Shown here: positions 1 through 10,769 of the stretch, piece by piece
Position numbering within the stretch: position 1 is the first letter of the stretch
How the letters are laid out: the number at the start of each line of letters is the position of its first letter
DNA from: Jimgerdemannia flammicorona
Taxonomy: Eukaryota > Mucoromycota > Endogonomycetes > Endogonales > Endogonaceae
Length of the DNA stretch: 38,575 nt
Assembly: GCA_003990745.1 (NCBI GenBank)
Contig: RBNI01000177.1
Coordinates: 1 to 38,575, forward strand
Direction: 5' to 3'
The notes under the pieces: model-generated
The model's input: the letters and a program-made list of their open reading frames with translations, nothing else
Databases searched by the model: none
Told to the model about the DNA's origin: nothing
Program-made: the position numbers and the translations under genes

Positions 1-10
1 AAAAAAAAAA
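1..10. repeat. Poly-A run at window edge
   Basis: Ten A residues directly precede the truncated A-family LTR. The corresponding intact LTR sequence (reverse complement near 5108) does not have this run. It may be the A-tail of a plus-strand LINE inserted in the LTR, the rest lying outside the window. This is inference; it could also be a contig-end artefact. Confidence 0.4.
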
Positions 11-413
11 GGGTCACCAGTACTCAGGTTGAGACTAGGAGTCCTTCTTGTACAGATCCTCATGGCTCTTCTGATGTCTTGGAATATCCTTTCCTGGACT
101 GAGGGACCTTAGCGGTTCCTGGATCTTGAGGTTTAGCAAGTGGCAGATATTTTATTTATAGTAAGTCTTTTGAACTATTTCTGTAAGTCTTGTTTTAGTT
201 ACTGCTACTGCAGTTTCTTGATTCTTCTTTTATATTCCTCAAGATGTCTGTCTTGTAGTCACAATGACTTATGGTTGATTATCATTACTTATTATTGCTC
301 ATCTTATAGTCTGGGTGAGTCATACCATATGATCTTCTTATACTCTGATCTGGTAGCTTATAAGGAAAGACTGTCTCCTGTGATAATATCATCATTCTGA
401 GATCACTATTACA
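11..413 (-). repeat. Truncated A-family LTR, reverse orientation
   Basis: Read on the minus strand this matches the first roughly 400 bases of the LTR at 4706 (LTR start TGTAATAGTGATC is the complement of 401-413). It stops at the poly-A run at position 10. The match is clear by eye along its length, with mostly transition differences. The ORF across 140-400 is therefore LTR sequence, not a gene. Confidence 0.85.
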
Positions 414-645
414 ATATATAAGATACCATTCTCATTATAATCAGAGCTATTACAGAACAAGTCAAAGGATGTCTCATCTGTCTCAAAAGATATAAATACT
501 CTGAACATTCCTTCAAAATTATTAGAATAAGGTACAGTCTACCCTAAATATATAAAAAGAAAGAAGAAATATAACTACTCTCTAAAGATACCTATAACTA
601 AAGCTACAGAAGTATAAGCAATCTGAAAACAGAGACTAGCTAAAT
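414..645 (+). pseudogene. Decayed internal fragment of a B-like gypsy element
   Basis: The sequence follows that of element B at about 14417-14650 (the linker after the protease), base for base in long stretches such as the part around 485-505, but with many C-to-T and G-to-A changes that create stops in the coding frame. It begins immediately after the reversed A-type LTR fragment, which suggests that LTR inserted into an older copy of B. The downstream limit is approximate, because the match fades near 645. Confidence 0.7.
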
Positions 646-1762
646 TAGAATATCTATCTATTAGCAACACTATTAGGATTACAAAGATAGTATTTACTTA
701 GCAGACTCTATTCTATTTGATATATAGTAGAGAAGCTTATATTACTAAGAAACCAGTCTAATCTGATTTATTCAAACAAGTTATAGAAAGATTATCAAAC
801 TATACTAAGTTTATCAAAAGGCTCAGAACTTTATTTCATAAGACAAAACTGATAAAAGAAATACTTTAATTAAAAAATAGATCTCAAGTCTCTTAAGATT
901 AGTCAGTAAGTTTTAGTACACTATACTATTATTAAAGAAAACTATGGTAATAAGCTAAAACTAAAATGAGAAGATCTCTATCTAATTTACTAAATATATA
1001 CTAATTAGTTTTTTAATTTAAGATACTGAATAGAGTAGTACTTAAAATCAAAGTTTACTATAATTATATCAAGTTATATTACTCATTATCAGCTCTTGTA
1101 AATATTTCAATTATATATATATTCTTAATCTTATTTGAACTATTTATTAAGAATGACTTCAATTTTATTAGGAGATAATATGATATATCAATTTGATATT
1201 ATTTAAAGACCAGAGTAGAATATATTAAGTCTTATAATTACTAAATAAAATTATCAGTAATGAGATAATATGATCATGAAATAGTGCTATTTGAAGATCT
1301 TATCTAAATTATCAAGAATATCAATACTTATAAATAAACTCTAGACTATTAGTAATTTTATTATAATTATTTAAGATCTTTATAAAAACTATCTAGATTA
1401 GTATTATATATCTATAATAGAGTTCTGTCTGCCAAACAGTCTTCTGCTTTACTTCAATCCTTTCTAAGATAATATATCTTCAAATCTATTAAGAAGCTTG
1501 CTATTATCCAAATACTACTAAGTACTTCAACTTCTATATAGAAGATCTAGAATACTTTATCAACTATAATAATATTATAATAAATTATCTCAAAGTAACT
1601 TAGAAATATTATGTATATCCTTTGATATAATTATAAAATTAAATACTATCTCTATAGTAAAGCTATTAATAATATCATTATAAAATTACTTTCTTAACTT
1701 TTCTTTTTATTTTTAAGATCTTTCTGAATTTTTCTTTCAGATCTTATATAATATAATATATA
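646..1762. other. AT-rich decayed sequence, no gene seen
   Basis: About 1.1 kb of very AT-rich DNA with stops in all frames. I recognise no domain, tRNA or structured repeat. It looks like end-stage decay of older transposons, but no family can be assigned by eye. Confidence 0.5.
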
Positions 1763-2136
1763 GTATAATTAAGAACATAAACCAGAGGAATAGATATTTG
1801 ATCATAATACTTGAATCTAATTCCTAAATATAGTATAGCCTTATAAATAGCAGTCATTTAGCAAATGTTAAAGAATTTACAGATGTTAAAGTTTTGATAA
1901 TCATCAAAGATTTAACAGATATTAAGGATTAATATTTGTAAAAAGTAACTTATAACATAGTCATAACTTAGCCACCTTATAGCTAGTAAACTTGTATAAA
2001 TATTTCCAGTATCTAGAACAAATAAACCTCAGTCAGTTCAATTTCAAAAAATAAGTCTTTTTTATATACTCTTTCTCTCTTTACACAAATTTCAGAATCT
2101 GCTATACTTACATAATTATGCATCCACTACATTATA
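1763..2136 (+). repeat. Element C 5' LTR
   Basis: Matches 3536-3874 from the GAACATAAACCAGAGG block through the shared end CACTACATTA. It is longer than its partner because of an extra segment of about 30 bases near 1890-1920 that partly duplicates neighbouring sequence. It contains CTTGTATAAATA followed by AATAAACCTCAGTC, a module also found in the LTR of element B. Confidence 0.75.
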
Positions 2137-2238
2137 ACTTGGTGTTTATTAGCTGGTGATTTAAGATGAATTCTCACTTTTAAGCTGAAAAATGAAAAAC
2201 CACCATATATAGACTATTATACATAGTATTTATCTCTA
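2137..2238 (+). promoter_or_regulatory. Element C primer-site-like leader
   Basis: Directly after the LTR comes AACTTGGTGTTTATTAGC, aligning with AACTTAGTGCCCATTGGC after the A LTR (6317 onward). The resemblance continues through CTCACTTTTAAGCTGAA. The position fits a tRNA primer-binding site; the tRNA is not identified. Confidence 0.5.
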
Positions 2239-2907
2239 TGCTATCTGCTGTTAATTAGTTGTTTCAGTTATCAGCCTTATTTCTGTAAAATGTCATCAGT
2301 ATTGAACAATAGATACTCTGTAAAGGACTATATTTTTGAGTTAATAGCTGGGTTGCTCCTTAGTTTGAGAAATAATGTTATAAGAATTAATCACTAAAAA
2401 ACACTGAATAAATTACAATACTGAATAGACTACTATCACCTATTGCTTTTGAAGATATGACCCATTCTACAACATATGATTTGCTACCCAACATATGAAT
2501 AGACTGCTGTCACCTACCACTTTTGAAGATATAACCCATCTTATGATATATGATTTATCATCACTTGCTTTTGAAGATATGACTTATCTCATAACATACA
2601 ATTTATAAGCCTGAAAGCCATCCTGTGATATACAATTTACAAGCCTGGAAGTCATCTCACAATATATAATTTATGAGTCTGGAAGCTATTTTATGATATA
2701 TGATTTACTACTTAATATATAAATAGATAGCTGTATGGATATTATTTTGTCTGCATCATCTGCTATTAATTGGTTGTTCTAGTTATCAGCCTCATTTCTG
2801 TAAACTGTCAGTATTGAACAATAGATACTCTGCAAAAGACTGCATTATTGAGTTAATAGTCAGATTGCTTCTTAGTTTAAGAGACAATATTACAAAAATT
2901 AATCACT
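2239..2907. mobile_element. Unit D: miniature element with 156-bp terminal direct repeats
   Basis: A block at 2239-2395 is repeated in the same orientation at about 2752-2907 (both contain CAGTATTGAACAATAGATAC). The intervening 356 bases are filled largely by an imperfect tandem array and have no coding capacity. Short direct terminal repeats around a tiny non-coding core resemble a TRIM (terminal-repeat retrotransposon in miniature). I could not find a target duplication, a primer site or a polypurine tract, so a simple local duplication is possible. Confidence 0.45.
2450..2720. repeat. Imperfect tandem repeats inside unit D
   Basis: About six degenerate units of roughly 35-45 bases. The first three share CTTTTGAAGATATGACCCAT followed by an ACATATGATTT-like end. 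The last three share AAGCCTGGAAGCCAT followed by an ATATACAATTT-like end. Unit borders are approximate. Confidence 0.6.
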
Positions 2908-3024
2908 TTTGATAATATATATACTACTATCCAAATTAATTATTTAAAGACTTTTTGAAACCTTGAAAAATATTTTGACAATTGCTTGGATATGTATATT
3001 ACAAATATGTATGTCTATGTAGGG

Positions 3025-3410
3025 AGAACAAATATACAGAGGGGTTGGGTTAGAGTGGCTCACATTAGGTTGGGTTATAGCTGTATGAGTGGGATTAGTA
3101 GATTACTGGTTATTTGTTTTTGAGGATGGGAGATGTCTAGAATTGAGGGCATGGTTGCTGAGATGAGAAAGGCTGATGGAGGACATCTTGATGGGCTGGT
3201 GGCTTGGTTAGGGCCTGTAGAGTAGTCAGTAGTATAGTTTGATAGAGAAAATCTATAAGTAGAGTAGAGAGAGAGTTGGGGTGGAGAGTAATAAGATGTC
3301 TTTCAAGCATAAAGAGATTGGAGAGAGGGCTCTCTAGAGGGATTGGGTAGTGAGAGAAGGTACTGTAACTATATCTATAGACTGGTAATAAATGGCAAAG
3401 TCCAAGTAAC

Positions 3411-3460
<50 letters not shown>

Positions 3461-3465
3461 AATAT
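3025..3465 (+). mobile_element. LINE3: 5'-truncated non-LTR element
   Basis: Matches only the 3' end of LINE1 (about 21290-21670) and LINE2 (about 36405-36775): the C-terminal ORF2 sequence around GGTTATTTGTTTTTGAG, the shared 3' UTR CTGGTAATAAATGGCAAAG and the terminal CTATAAA. Severe 5' truncation is typical of target-primed reverse transcription. Instead of a plain A-tail it ends in an AT dinucleotide run. The 5' limit is approximate. Confidence 0.8.
3417..3461. repeat. (TA)n microsatellite at the LINE3 tail
   Basis: A run of TA dinucleotides, interrupted once by TG, occupying the place of the A-tail of LINE3. Confidence 0.9.
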
Positions 3466-3535
3466 TAAGATGTAAAAATTTGAATAGATATTTTTATATT
3501 AAAAATAACCTATTTAGAGAGAAGATATGACATAT

Positions 3536-3874
3536 TGTATGATTAGGAACATAAACCAGAGGAATAGATATTTGATCATAGTATCTAAATCTAATTCCCA
3601 AATATAGTATAGCCTTACAAATAGCAGTTATTTAGTAAATATTAAAGAAGCTACAGATGTTAAGGATTAATATTTATGAAAAGTGACTCATAACATAGTT
3701 ATAACTTAGTCACCTTATAGCTAGCAAACTTGTATAAATATCTCTAATACATATCTAAAATAAATAAATCTTAGTTCAATTTCAAAAAATAAGTCTTCTT
3801 TATATACTCTTTCTCTCTTCATATGAATTTCAGAATCTGCTATACTTATACAGTTATGCATCCACTACATTACA
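3536..3874 (+). repeat. Element C 3' LTR
   Basis: Direct repeat of 1763-2136, beginning TGTATGATTAGGAACA and ending CCACTACATTACA. It is preceded by a purine-rich stretch (AGAGAGAAGATATG) at the place expected for a polypurine tract. Confidence 0.75.
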
Positions 3875-4705
3875 ATAAATGTTCTCTATATTTATTTAAA
3901 TAAGCTGAGAATACTTTTTTCAGAAATCTTTTAAAAATACTTAAATTTTTAAATATCTCTTTAAGTTATTTTAAATATTAAAACTTTTTAGATTTAGTTA
4001 CTTTCTCTTATAGAAACCAAAACTATTATATTTAGTAGTAGTAGTAAAGTTATATTTTATATTATTAAAAAAAATTATATAAATTTAAAAACTAGTTATG
4101 TATAATTAGTTATATATATAAGTTCAAAATAGTAGATAATAGAAAATTTGTCTCTTTAAACCTCACTATAGTAGAAGATACATATAGATCTATCTAAATA
4201 AAATCTATATCTATCTATAAATACTATTTATAATATATAATATCTCAGTAATCTTATAGCAAATAATATCTAAGTAAGATATTTTTAGATATTATAGAGA
4301 AATAAATGATAATATATTTATAAATATTATTATTATCTTTAATAAGATAGCTAAAGAATAGCTATATTATATTAGATAAGTTTTATAAAGATTAAGAAGA
4401 TATAAATACTATTTATTAAGCTTAAGAAGTATAAGTTTATAAAAGTTAAAGTCTCTTATTTTAGATATATTATTAATTAATATAATAAATTATTACATAT
4501 ATCTACAAAGCTACTGATATAAGAATTTCTGACTAATAGTTATAGTTACTCAAAGTAGTATATATAATCACATATAGATATATGTATTCAGTGTAAAATA
4601 TTTAATCATAGTCTTCAAATATATATATAGTTTAATATATATATAATATATATACTTTCTATGGTAGAAAGAGATATTTTATTATATTTATTAATAATTA
4701 TATAT
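3875..4705. other. Very AT-rich spacer, no gene seen
   Basis: About 830 bases of AT-rich DNA with TA-rich and poly-A stretches and stops in every frame. No recognisable feature. It ends where the 5' LTR of element A begins. Confidence 0.6.
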
Positions 4706-5835
4706 TGTAATAGTGATCTCAGAATAGTGACATCATTATAGGAGACAGTCTTTTCTTATAAGCCACTAGATTGGAGTATAAGAAGATCATACAGTATAAC
4801 TTACCCAGGCTATAAGATGAGTAATGATGATCAACTATGAGTCTTGACAACTATAAGATAGTTATCTCAAGAAATATAAAAGAAGAACTAAGAAATTACA
4901 ATAGTAGCAACTCAAATAAGACTTATAAAATTCTGAAATAGTTCAAAAGACTCACTATAAATAAAATGCCTGCTGCTTGCCAAACCTCAAGGTCCAAGAA
5001 CTACCAAGGCCTCTCAGTTTAGAAAAGGGTATTCTAAGATATTAGGAGAGTTATGAGGATCCATACTAGAAGGATTCCTAGTCTCAATCTAGGTACTGAT
5101 GACCCTTATCACTTTACTCTCTACTACTATGAAATAGAGATAAGGATCACTACCACTACTAAATACCTCTGGATGTGGCAGGAATATAATAGAAAATCTC
5201 CTCTACTGGAAATTATCTCAGACTAGTCTCTATGAAATATAAGATACCACTCCTATAAATACATATAAATTGAGAGTAGCTAAAAAGATCTATCAAATCT
5301 TCAGATATATACCTTGGTCAATCTCCAACTTAGAGTATATCAGAGTTGCAGACTTCAAGGAATTGTCAGCCTACTATACAGATATACTAGAAGCTATAGT
5401 GGCCACAGAAGCCCAATCTACTATTACTTTTAAAAGTGATAAGATAGAAGAGTTCTGGAATCCCATCTTCAGGACAATCCAGATCAATTTCTATAAGGAT
5501 TAATCTCCATATTCCAAGACTCCAGTATTTAGGTCAGACTCCCTCAAGATCTCATCTTTGTCTCTTACTTTATAGAGAAAAATATCATAGATTAGAGAGC
5601 CCCTGATCTCCTTCCTACCACTATTAAATATGATGACATTATTGATGATGATGTCATCTTACTAATCAATATATACAAAATATACAAAACAAATAAAATA
5701 CTTACAGAAATATTTACTGATCTTATTTTCTTTGAAGACATCCCATCTCTAACCTCCAGCCTTGTTGACAGTAATAAAGATGAAGCCTCCAGGATTCTGA
5801 ACATTCTACTGATTTGTTTATATAACTGTTTATTT

Positions 5836-5859
5836 GAATACTTGAATATTCAAGTATTC
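5836..5859. repeat. 24-bp perfect palindrome in the A LTR
   Basis: The 12-base arm GAATACTTGAAT is followed directly by its exact reverse complement, with no spacer. It lies about 170 bases before a TATA-like box. Related words (CAAGCATTCAAGTAT) recur near 6079. It could be a binding site for a dimeric regulator or a simple hairpin. Confidence 0.6.
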
Positions 5860-6031
5860 TGATTTTTTATAACTGTCAGAAATTATTTTAGCATTTAGAT
5901 CTTATATAACTAATTATATAAGTACTCAAATTTGTACTTACAATCTGAAGTTTTCTGTATTCAAATATCTTATTTAGTTATTGGATTTTATATTTAGCTT
6001 TATATCTTAGTAACTATTGAATTATATTTTG

Positions 6032-6039
6032 TATAAATA
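6032..6039 (+). promoter_or_regulatory. TATA-like box in the A LTR
   Basis: TATAAATA, followed 20 bases later by AATAAA (6059-6064). This spacing is what an LTR promoter and polyadenylation signal would show. Not tested by any computation. Confidence 0.45.
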
Positions 6040-6316
6040 CCCCTCTCATTTCCTTTGAAATAAAGTTATATTAAAATACTCAAGCATTCAAGTATCTATT
6101 CATTCAAGAGCATAAAAGTTTCAGTCCTCTACTCAATTCCATACAAGTAAATCCAAGAGACAACAGAACAGTTTAAAGATAAGAAGTTTGAGGACAATAA
6201 GACTTTGAGAAGATACTCTAATAGAACTTATTTATAAGAAACTTATAGTTGGTCTAAGAGATATACCTTGAAGAGAATCTGATATACTTGGAGAGCTTAG
6301 CACCCTCTATATGACA

Positions 6317-6334
6317 ACTTAGTGCCCATTGGCT
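6317..6334 (+). promoter_or_regulatory. Candidate primer-binding site of element A
   Basis: ACTTAGTGCCCATTGGCT directly follows the LTR. Element C has ACTTGGTGTTTATTAGCT in the same place. The unmutated core was probably TTGGTGCCC, ending in the TGG that pairs with a tRNA CCA end. The tRNA is not identified. Confidence 0.45.
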
Positions 6335-6443
6335 AGTGATACTATTAGGATCCCTCACTTTTAAGCTGAATAATGAATAACTACCACAATAACTACCCTG
6401 ACTATAAGAGTCACCCCCTATAAGAATTCAAGATAAAATAGAA

Positions 6444-7690
6444 ATGTATCTACTCACATTTTATAGATTTACCACCAAAGAGTCAATCCTGATCTTTATT
6501 AAAGACTTTGAACAATTTACCACTATATGAGCTCTCAATGTTGAAGCATAATTGACTCTCCTATCTGTCAGCCTTGGAGGACCTGCTAAAGATAAGTTCA
6601 ATATAGCCACCATTGCTGACACTAATACAGCCAAACTTACTAATATAAAGAACTTCCTCTGAACTACATACTATACTGAAGAGATCAAGCAAGCTCTCAA
6701 AAATCAACTCAATACTATCTGCTAAGGACTCAATGAAGACTTCAACTCATTCTATACTCAAATCTGTCACTAGATTGTCTTGACTAGCTATGATGATCAC
6801 CTCAAGGAACAAATAGCTGATTCAACCTTCCTAAAAGGAGTTCACTATAAAATCACTCTAGCAATTTAGTCTACCTCAGCTACTCTGATCCTTGATCAGA
6901 AAGTGGTCTTTATACAGAGATATTGGACTGCCAGACATTCTGCTGAACACTCAATGGAAAGGATAACTGGTATCAAAATAGAGCCACTAAAGCCAACCAG
7001 TATCATACCCACCATAGCTCTTGATAGACAACTATCTTCATCTAATTCCAAGATAGTCAAAGCTGATCCAGTGGAGAAACTTCTCCAGCAGTTTGTCAAG
7101 ATAACTGCACACCTTAGTAATATTGTTAGAGAAGTATAAAGTACCAATATGAGACTAGTATAGAAGTTTGCAGCTACTATAGAGGAACATACTATTACAT
7201 AATTCAAATGTGGAGAAGAAGACAACTATGCAAAGAATTATATAACCAAAATAAGACATAGAGCTCAACCAAGTAATACTATCAAAACCAGAGAATAAAC
7301 CAATACAGTAGTTAACAAGGAGATTGGTGATACTGATGATAAAGAATACTATGAGAAGTCTGAATTCTATCTTGTTACTGAAGATACCAGAACCCAGTCC
7401 AAACCCTATAATAAGAAAGACAACAGCAAGCTAGTTGGAAGACCAAAAAAGACCCCAACCATCACTATTCAAAGTAAGACCCAACCTGAGAATATTGATC
7501 AAGATATGGAGTTAGATGAAGCTATCCACCAAATTATTGAAAGTACTACTTTAGTCTTAGGAAAAAGTGAAAGCAAGAAAGAACAGAAACTACACAAGAC
7601 TAAGATCTATCAGTATGATATTTACAAGAATCTCAAGGAACAGAAGGTCAATGCTACTTTTGGACAACTAGCAGAAGTCCCTGTCTTCAG
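6444..7690 (+). pseudogene. gag: Element A Gag
   Basis: Structural polyprotein that would form the virus-like particle. One frame runs from an ATG at 6444 to beyond 7690 with several in-frame stops but no frameshift noticed. A capsid-like part comes first (stretches FIKDFEQFTT, LGGPAKDKFN, EDFNSFYTQI), then a degraded zinc-knuckle-like motif FKCGEEDNYAKNY near 7205 in which the usual His and last Cys look replaced by Asn and Tyr (both changes fit transitions). A basic AT-hook-like motif LVGRPKKTP follows at 7431. The N-terminus cannot be fixed because stops lie close by. It continues in frame into the protease. Confidence 0.7.
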
Positions 7691-8560
7691 ATAGTAGTTG
7701 AGAGCAGAACTTGTAACCACTACAAAGAATCAAGAGTACAAGATCATAGAAGCTCACAATATATAAGAAGATGAACAAGAAGACTTAGGTAAAAAATCTG
7801 AAAATTAGCATAAGACCTCAGCCTATACCTAATATCAGATTGAAGATTGTATCTTTGATGCTAACATTGATACTGGTGCTGGAGGATATCTTGGGCAAGA
7901 TTGATCACCTAGACTGAGACATTGAAGAAACTACAAAAATGGTCTATATTACAGTAGATAATATATAAGCTACCCTCCTAGGTAAGATCTAAGAAGTCTT
8001 CATTAAGATCAAAAGAGCTATCATCTTAGTAGATGTAATTGTTATGAGTACCACCAACTATGACATTCTCATTAATAACTAGTAGCTTCATAAGACCAAG
8101 ACTATCATTGACCTCAATACTCAGAAGATGCAGATCAACTATAGAGAAAGAAAGATATAAGTCTCTATTAATGTCCACAAAGGAGTACTACCAGATATGG
8201 AGAAAGGAGATGAAGAGAACATAGGAGTCTTCATATACTTAGTATATAAGAACAAGGGTAAGACAACTAAGCTCACAGATAAGCAGTGGTACAATAAGAT
8301 TATTGATGGCTATGCTCCTCAAGGAAGATACCTCTATATTGCTAGGATATACTACTCTGAATACCTAAATAACTAATGGTCCTATACTAGTGAAGTTAGA
8401 AAAATCCATCAACAAAAGTGCAAGTAAGAAGTAGCTGAAGTAAAAAAGGAAGCTGAAGAAGATGGCCAGCTCTTAGAGCTTTAAGCTGATAGTGATGATG
8501 AGGAGGAACAAGAACCAGATATCACTCTCAAGATAAAGAAGTTTCACCCTGAAGCCAAGA
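7691..8560 (+). pseudogene. Element A protease and linker
   Basis: Retropepsin-type aspartic protease that would cleave the Gag-Pol polyprotein. The active-site motif IDTGA lies near 7869 in the Gag frame. A later block reading TTNYDILINN near 8050 matches the second conserved protease region, where a hydrophobic-Leu-Ile/Leu-Gly stretch is usual. After it comes a roughly 130-residue charged linker rich in Glu and Asp (DDEEEQEPD near 8500) leading to the dUTPase. The frame changes between the two protease motifs, so a small indel is present, and there are many stops. Confidence 0.6.
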
Positions 8561-8960
8561 TCTCAGAATACAAAACTGAAGGAGCTGTAGGAATAGACTT
8601 TATCAGTATCCAAGATGCTATCCTTGAACCACAGATCACTACTCTACTTGGCACTGGAATTAGAGTTAAGTTATCAGAGAATTATGCTGAAATTATTAAG
8701 ATCAGGAGCAGTCTGGTCAAGAGTAAAATCTCAGTTGAAGGAGGAGTTATTGACTCTGATTACACTAGTGAGATCTTTCTTATAGTCAGGAATCACAACC
8801 CCACTACTCTATTTGAAATCAAGCATAAAGGATTGGCCAGATACTGATCCATGAAGTTAAGAAGTCTAAGATTACTGAGGCCATTAAACTCATCAAGACT
8901 AAGAGAGGAGAACAAGACTTTAGATTTACTAGAAGAGGAGTCTATACTGCCCCTAAGATT
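8561..8960 (+). pseudogene. Element A dUTPase domain
   Basis: Trimeric-type dUTPase, which hydrolyses dUTP to dUMP and pyrophosphate and so limits uracil incorporation into the cDNA. All five family motifs can be found in order. Motif 1 is EGAVGIDF (8578), where AGYDL is usual. Motif 2 is IRSSLVKS (8701), normally RSGLA. Motif 3 is EGGVIDSDYTSE (8739). Motif 4 is RIGQILIHEV (8829). Motif 5 is TKRGEQDFRF (8898). A frameshift near 8826 separates motifs 3 and 4. Its place between protease and RT equals that in element B. Confidence 0.75.
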
Positions 8961-9720
8961 ACTGAACTTGAGTATAAGAAAGACAAGAACCAGAATAAGC
9001 ATACATATATCATTGGAGAAAACTTTTCTCTAGAAGAACAACTTCTTAAGATTCTGTATCAGAATAAAGGAGTACTTACCACAGACTTCAGGAATATCTA
9101 TAATCAAGACCAAAGTACTACTACAAGTTGATACCAGTAATATCAAGTCCATCTATCAGAAAGCCAGATCTATATCACCTGTATACAGAGAATGGCTGTG
9201 AATAGAACTCAAGAAAATAGAAGAAGCTGGTATCATCAAGCAAGTAATCAGCCTCTGGGCTTCATCTATTATCCTTGCCCTAAAGAAAGAAAGCAAGTCT
9301 GGAGAGTTTGTCTTAAGACTCTGTATTAATTATAGGAAGCTCAATATAATCTCTAAGAAGGATAAGTAGCTTTTGCCAAATATTCAAGAAATCCTTACCA
9401 CCCTTGGAAGTAAAGCCAAATACTACCCTACCTTGGATCTATTCTCAGGCTTCTATCAGATTGATCTCACTCAAGATACTAGTGAGAAATCAGCCTTCAT
9501 CATATCTGATACCACCTATGTCTATCTATGAATACCATTTGGAATATAGAATGCTCTAGTAAGTTTTCAGCAAATAATGAATAGAGTCTTTAGTGGTGAA
9601 ATTAGAAAATAGCTCTTTATCTATATTGACAATATGATTATCTTTAGCAACACTATATAGGAATATATGTATCAACTACATATAGCTAGCTCTCAAGAAG
9701 CTCAAAGAGTATGGCCTCTA
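8961..9720 (+). pseudogene. pol: Element A reverse transcriptase
   Basis: Copies element RNA into DNA. From 9181 one frame reads through the fingers and palm with only nonsense breaks: ALKKESKSGE, LRLCINYRKLN, TLDLFSGFYQIDL, then IPFGI and FQQIMNRVF, then the catalytic-site block IYIDNMIIFS at 9619. The usual Y-V/M/I-D-D has become YIDN (second Asp to Asn, a G-to-A change at 9631), so even this copy of the active site is dead. The upstream part (8961-9180) contains the pre-RT region in another frame. Similar in plan to the RT of element B but clearly a different family. Confidence 0.85.
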
Positions 9721-10636
9721 TATCAAGCCCAAGAAGTATTATCATCAACCAGACTAGAATTCATATAGATCTCATGAAGATTGAGGCTATTGCAGCCTAC
9801 CTGAGACCCCAAACAACTACAGAAGTCTATGTCTTCTTTGGACTGACCTCCTATTATAGAAGATTTATCAAAGAATACTCTAACATTGTAGCATCCATCT
9901 ATGAGCTACTGAAGAAGGAGATTAAGTTCAAATAGACCAAGGAATATCAAGAAACCTTCAATGAACTCAAGACTAGGTTGACCTAAGCACCCATTCTCAA
10001 AAGACCAGATTGGAACCTAGAGTTCATCTTGCAGACAGATGCAAGTACTATAAATCTTAGAGTGGTCCTAGCTTAGAAGAAAGATAGATATGAATATGTC
10101 ATCTCCTATATAAGCTGAGATATCTATAGAGTAGAACAGAACTATGAGTCATATAAGCTTGAATACTAGCAGTAGTCTGGGCAGTAGACACGTTTCACTA
10201 CTATCTAGCCAGGAAATACTTCACTATTCAAACAGACTATTCTGCTCTCACCTGGCTATTCTATACTCTGAATCCCAAAGAAATATATATTAGATAGATC
10301 TATAGATTATAAGAGTATGACTGTACTGTCAAATATTACCCATAAAGAACCAATGCCAATACTGATGCACTTTCAAAGATACTCTGGAATATCTCCATCA
10401 AGACTATTCAATATGAATAAGGAGCTATACTATGGATTAGTTAGCTATCTTAGATAGTAGAAGATGTCCAACCATCTCAAACCCTGAACTATCACTATTA
10501 TCAACTAGACTTGAAAACAATTTAAACTAGACAACACTATACTCAGAAAAAGAAAAAAACTCATCATATTTGAATATAAGAAATATCAAGTAATGAAGGA
10601 AGTACATAAACAAGGATACTTAGGAGGAACAAATAC
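9721..10636 (+). pseudogene. pol: Element A RT connection, RNase H and start of integrase
   Basis: The RT end shows FFGLTSYYRRFIKEYS (near 9834), a strongly conserved gypsy motif before RNase H. RNase H then shows WNLEFILQTDAS near 10011, where Asp is the first catalytic residue. The last 50 bases read EVHKQGYLGGTNT, the start of the zinc-binding H-H-C-C region of integrase. Here element B interrupts it. The frame resumes at 30476. Several frames are needed, showing small indels, and stops are frequent. Confidence 0.75.
10632..10636 (+). repeat. Target duplication of element B, left copy
   Basis: ATAC (10633-10636) recurs at 30472-30475 right after the 3' LTR; counting AATAC would make it five bases if the LTR ended one base earlier. 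Removing B plus one copy restores an open integrase frame in element A (GGTNTYNKIRRTM). Confidence 0.75.
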
Positions 10637-10769
10637 TATGACAAACTACCAAAACATAGCAATCTCGAAACCTAACCAGGTGATGTAAACATTACTATAG
10701 TATAGTAACCAGCAACCATTACTGTGAAAAATGTATAAATAACCAGATAGCCAAATAAGGAAATAATGT

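Larger units (their letters stand above)
1763..3874 (+). mobile_element. Element C: LTR element without recognisable coding sequence
   Basis: Two matching LTRs (1763-2136 and 3536-3874) in direct orientation flank 1.4 kb. The internal start (2137-2215) resembles the primer-site and leader region of element A (6317-6395), so C may be a non-autonomous relative of A. The interior consists of that leader, unit D (2239-2907), about 110 bp of AT-rich DNA, the truncated LINE3 and a short 3' tail. No gag or pol motif is visible. The 5' boundary is uncertain by a few bases and no clear target duplication is seen. Confidence 0.65.
4706..6316 (+). repeat. Element A 5' LTR
   Basis: Begins TGTAATAGTG and matches 37608-38559 in the same order. 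The 3' copy begins TATAATAGTG, consistent with G-to-A in the terminal TG. The inner end is set by the primer-site-like sequence at 6317, because the 3' copy runs out of the window before its own end. The 5270-5503 reading frame lies inside the LTR and recurs in the 3' copy, so I do not call a gene. Confidence 0.8.

Noticed and set aside
2450..2720. CRISPR-like array
   Set aside because: Units are degenerate and directly adjacent, with no constant repeat and unique spacer pattern; the setting is eukaryotic retrotransposons.
646..4705. Host genes in the AT-rich part
   Set aside because: All frames have dense stops and no domain or intron-exon pattern could be supported.
5270..5503. 77-codon frame in the A LTR, with a 60-codon counterpart at 38211
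   Set aside because: Shared only because the LTRs are copies; no start context or family match, and lengths differ.
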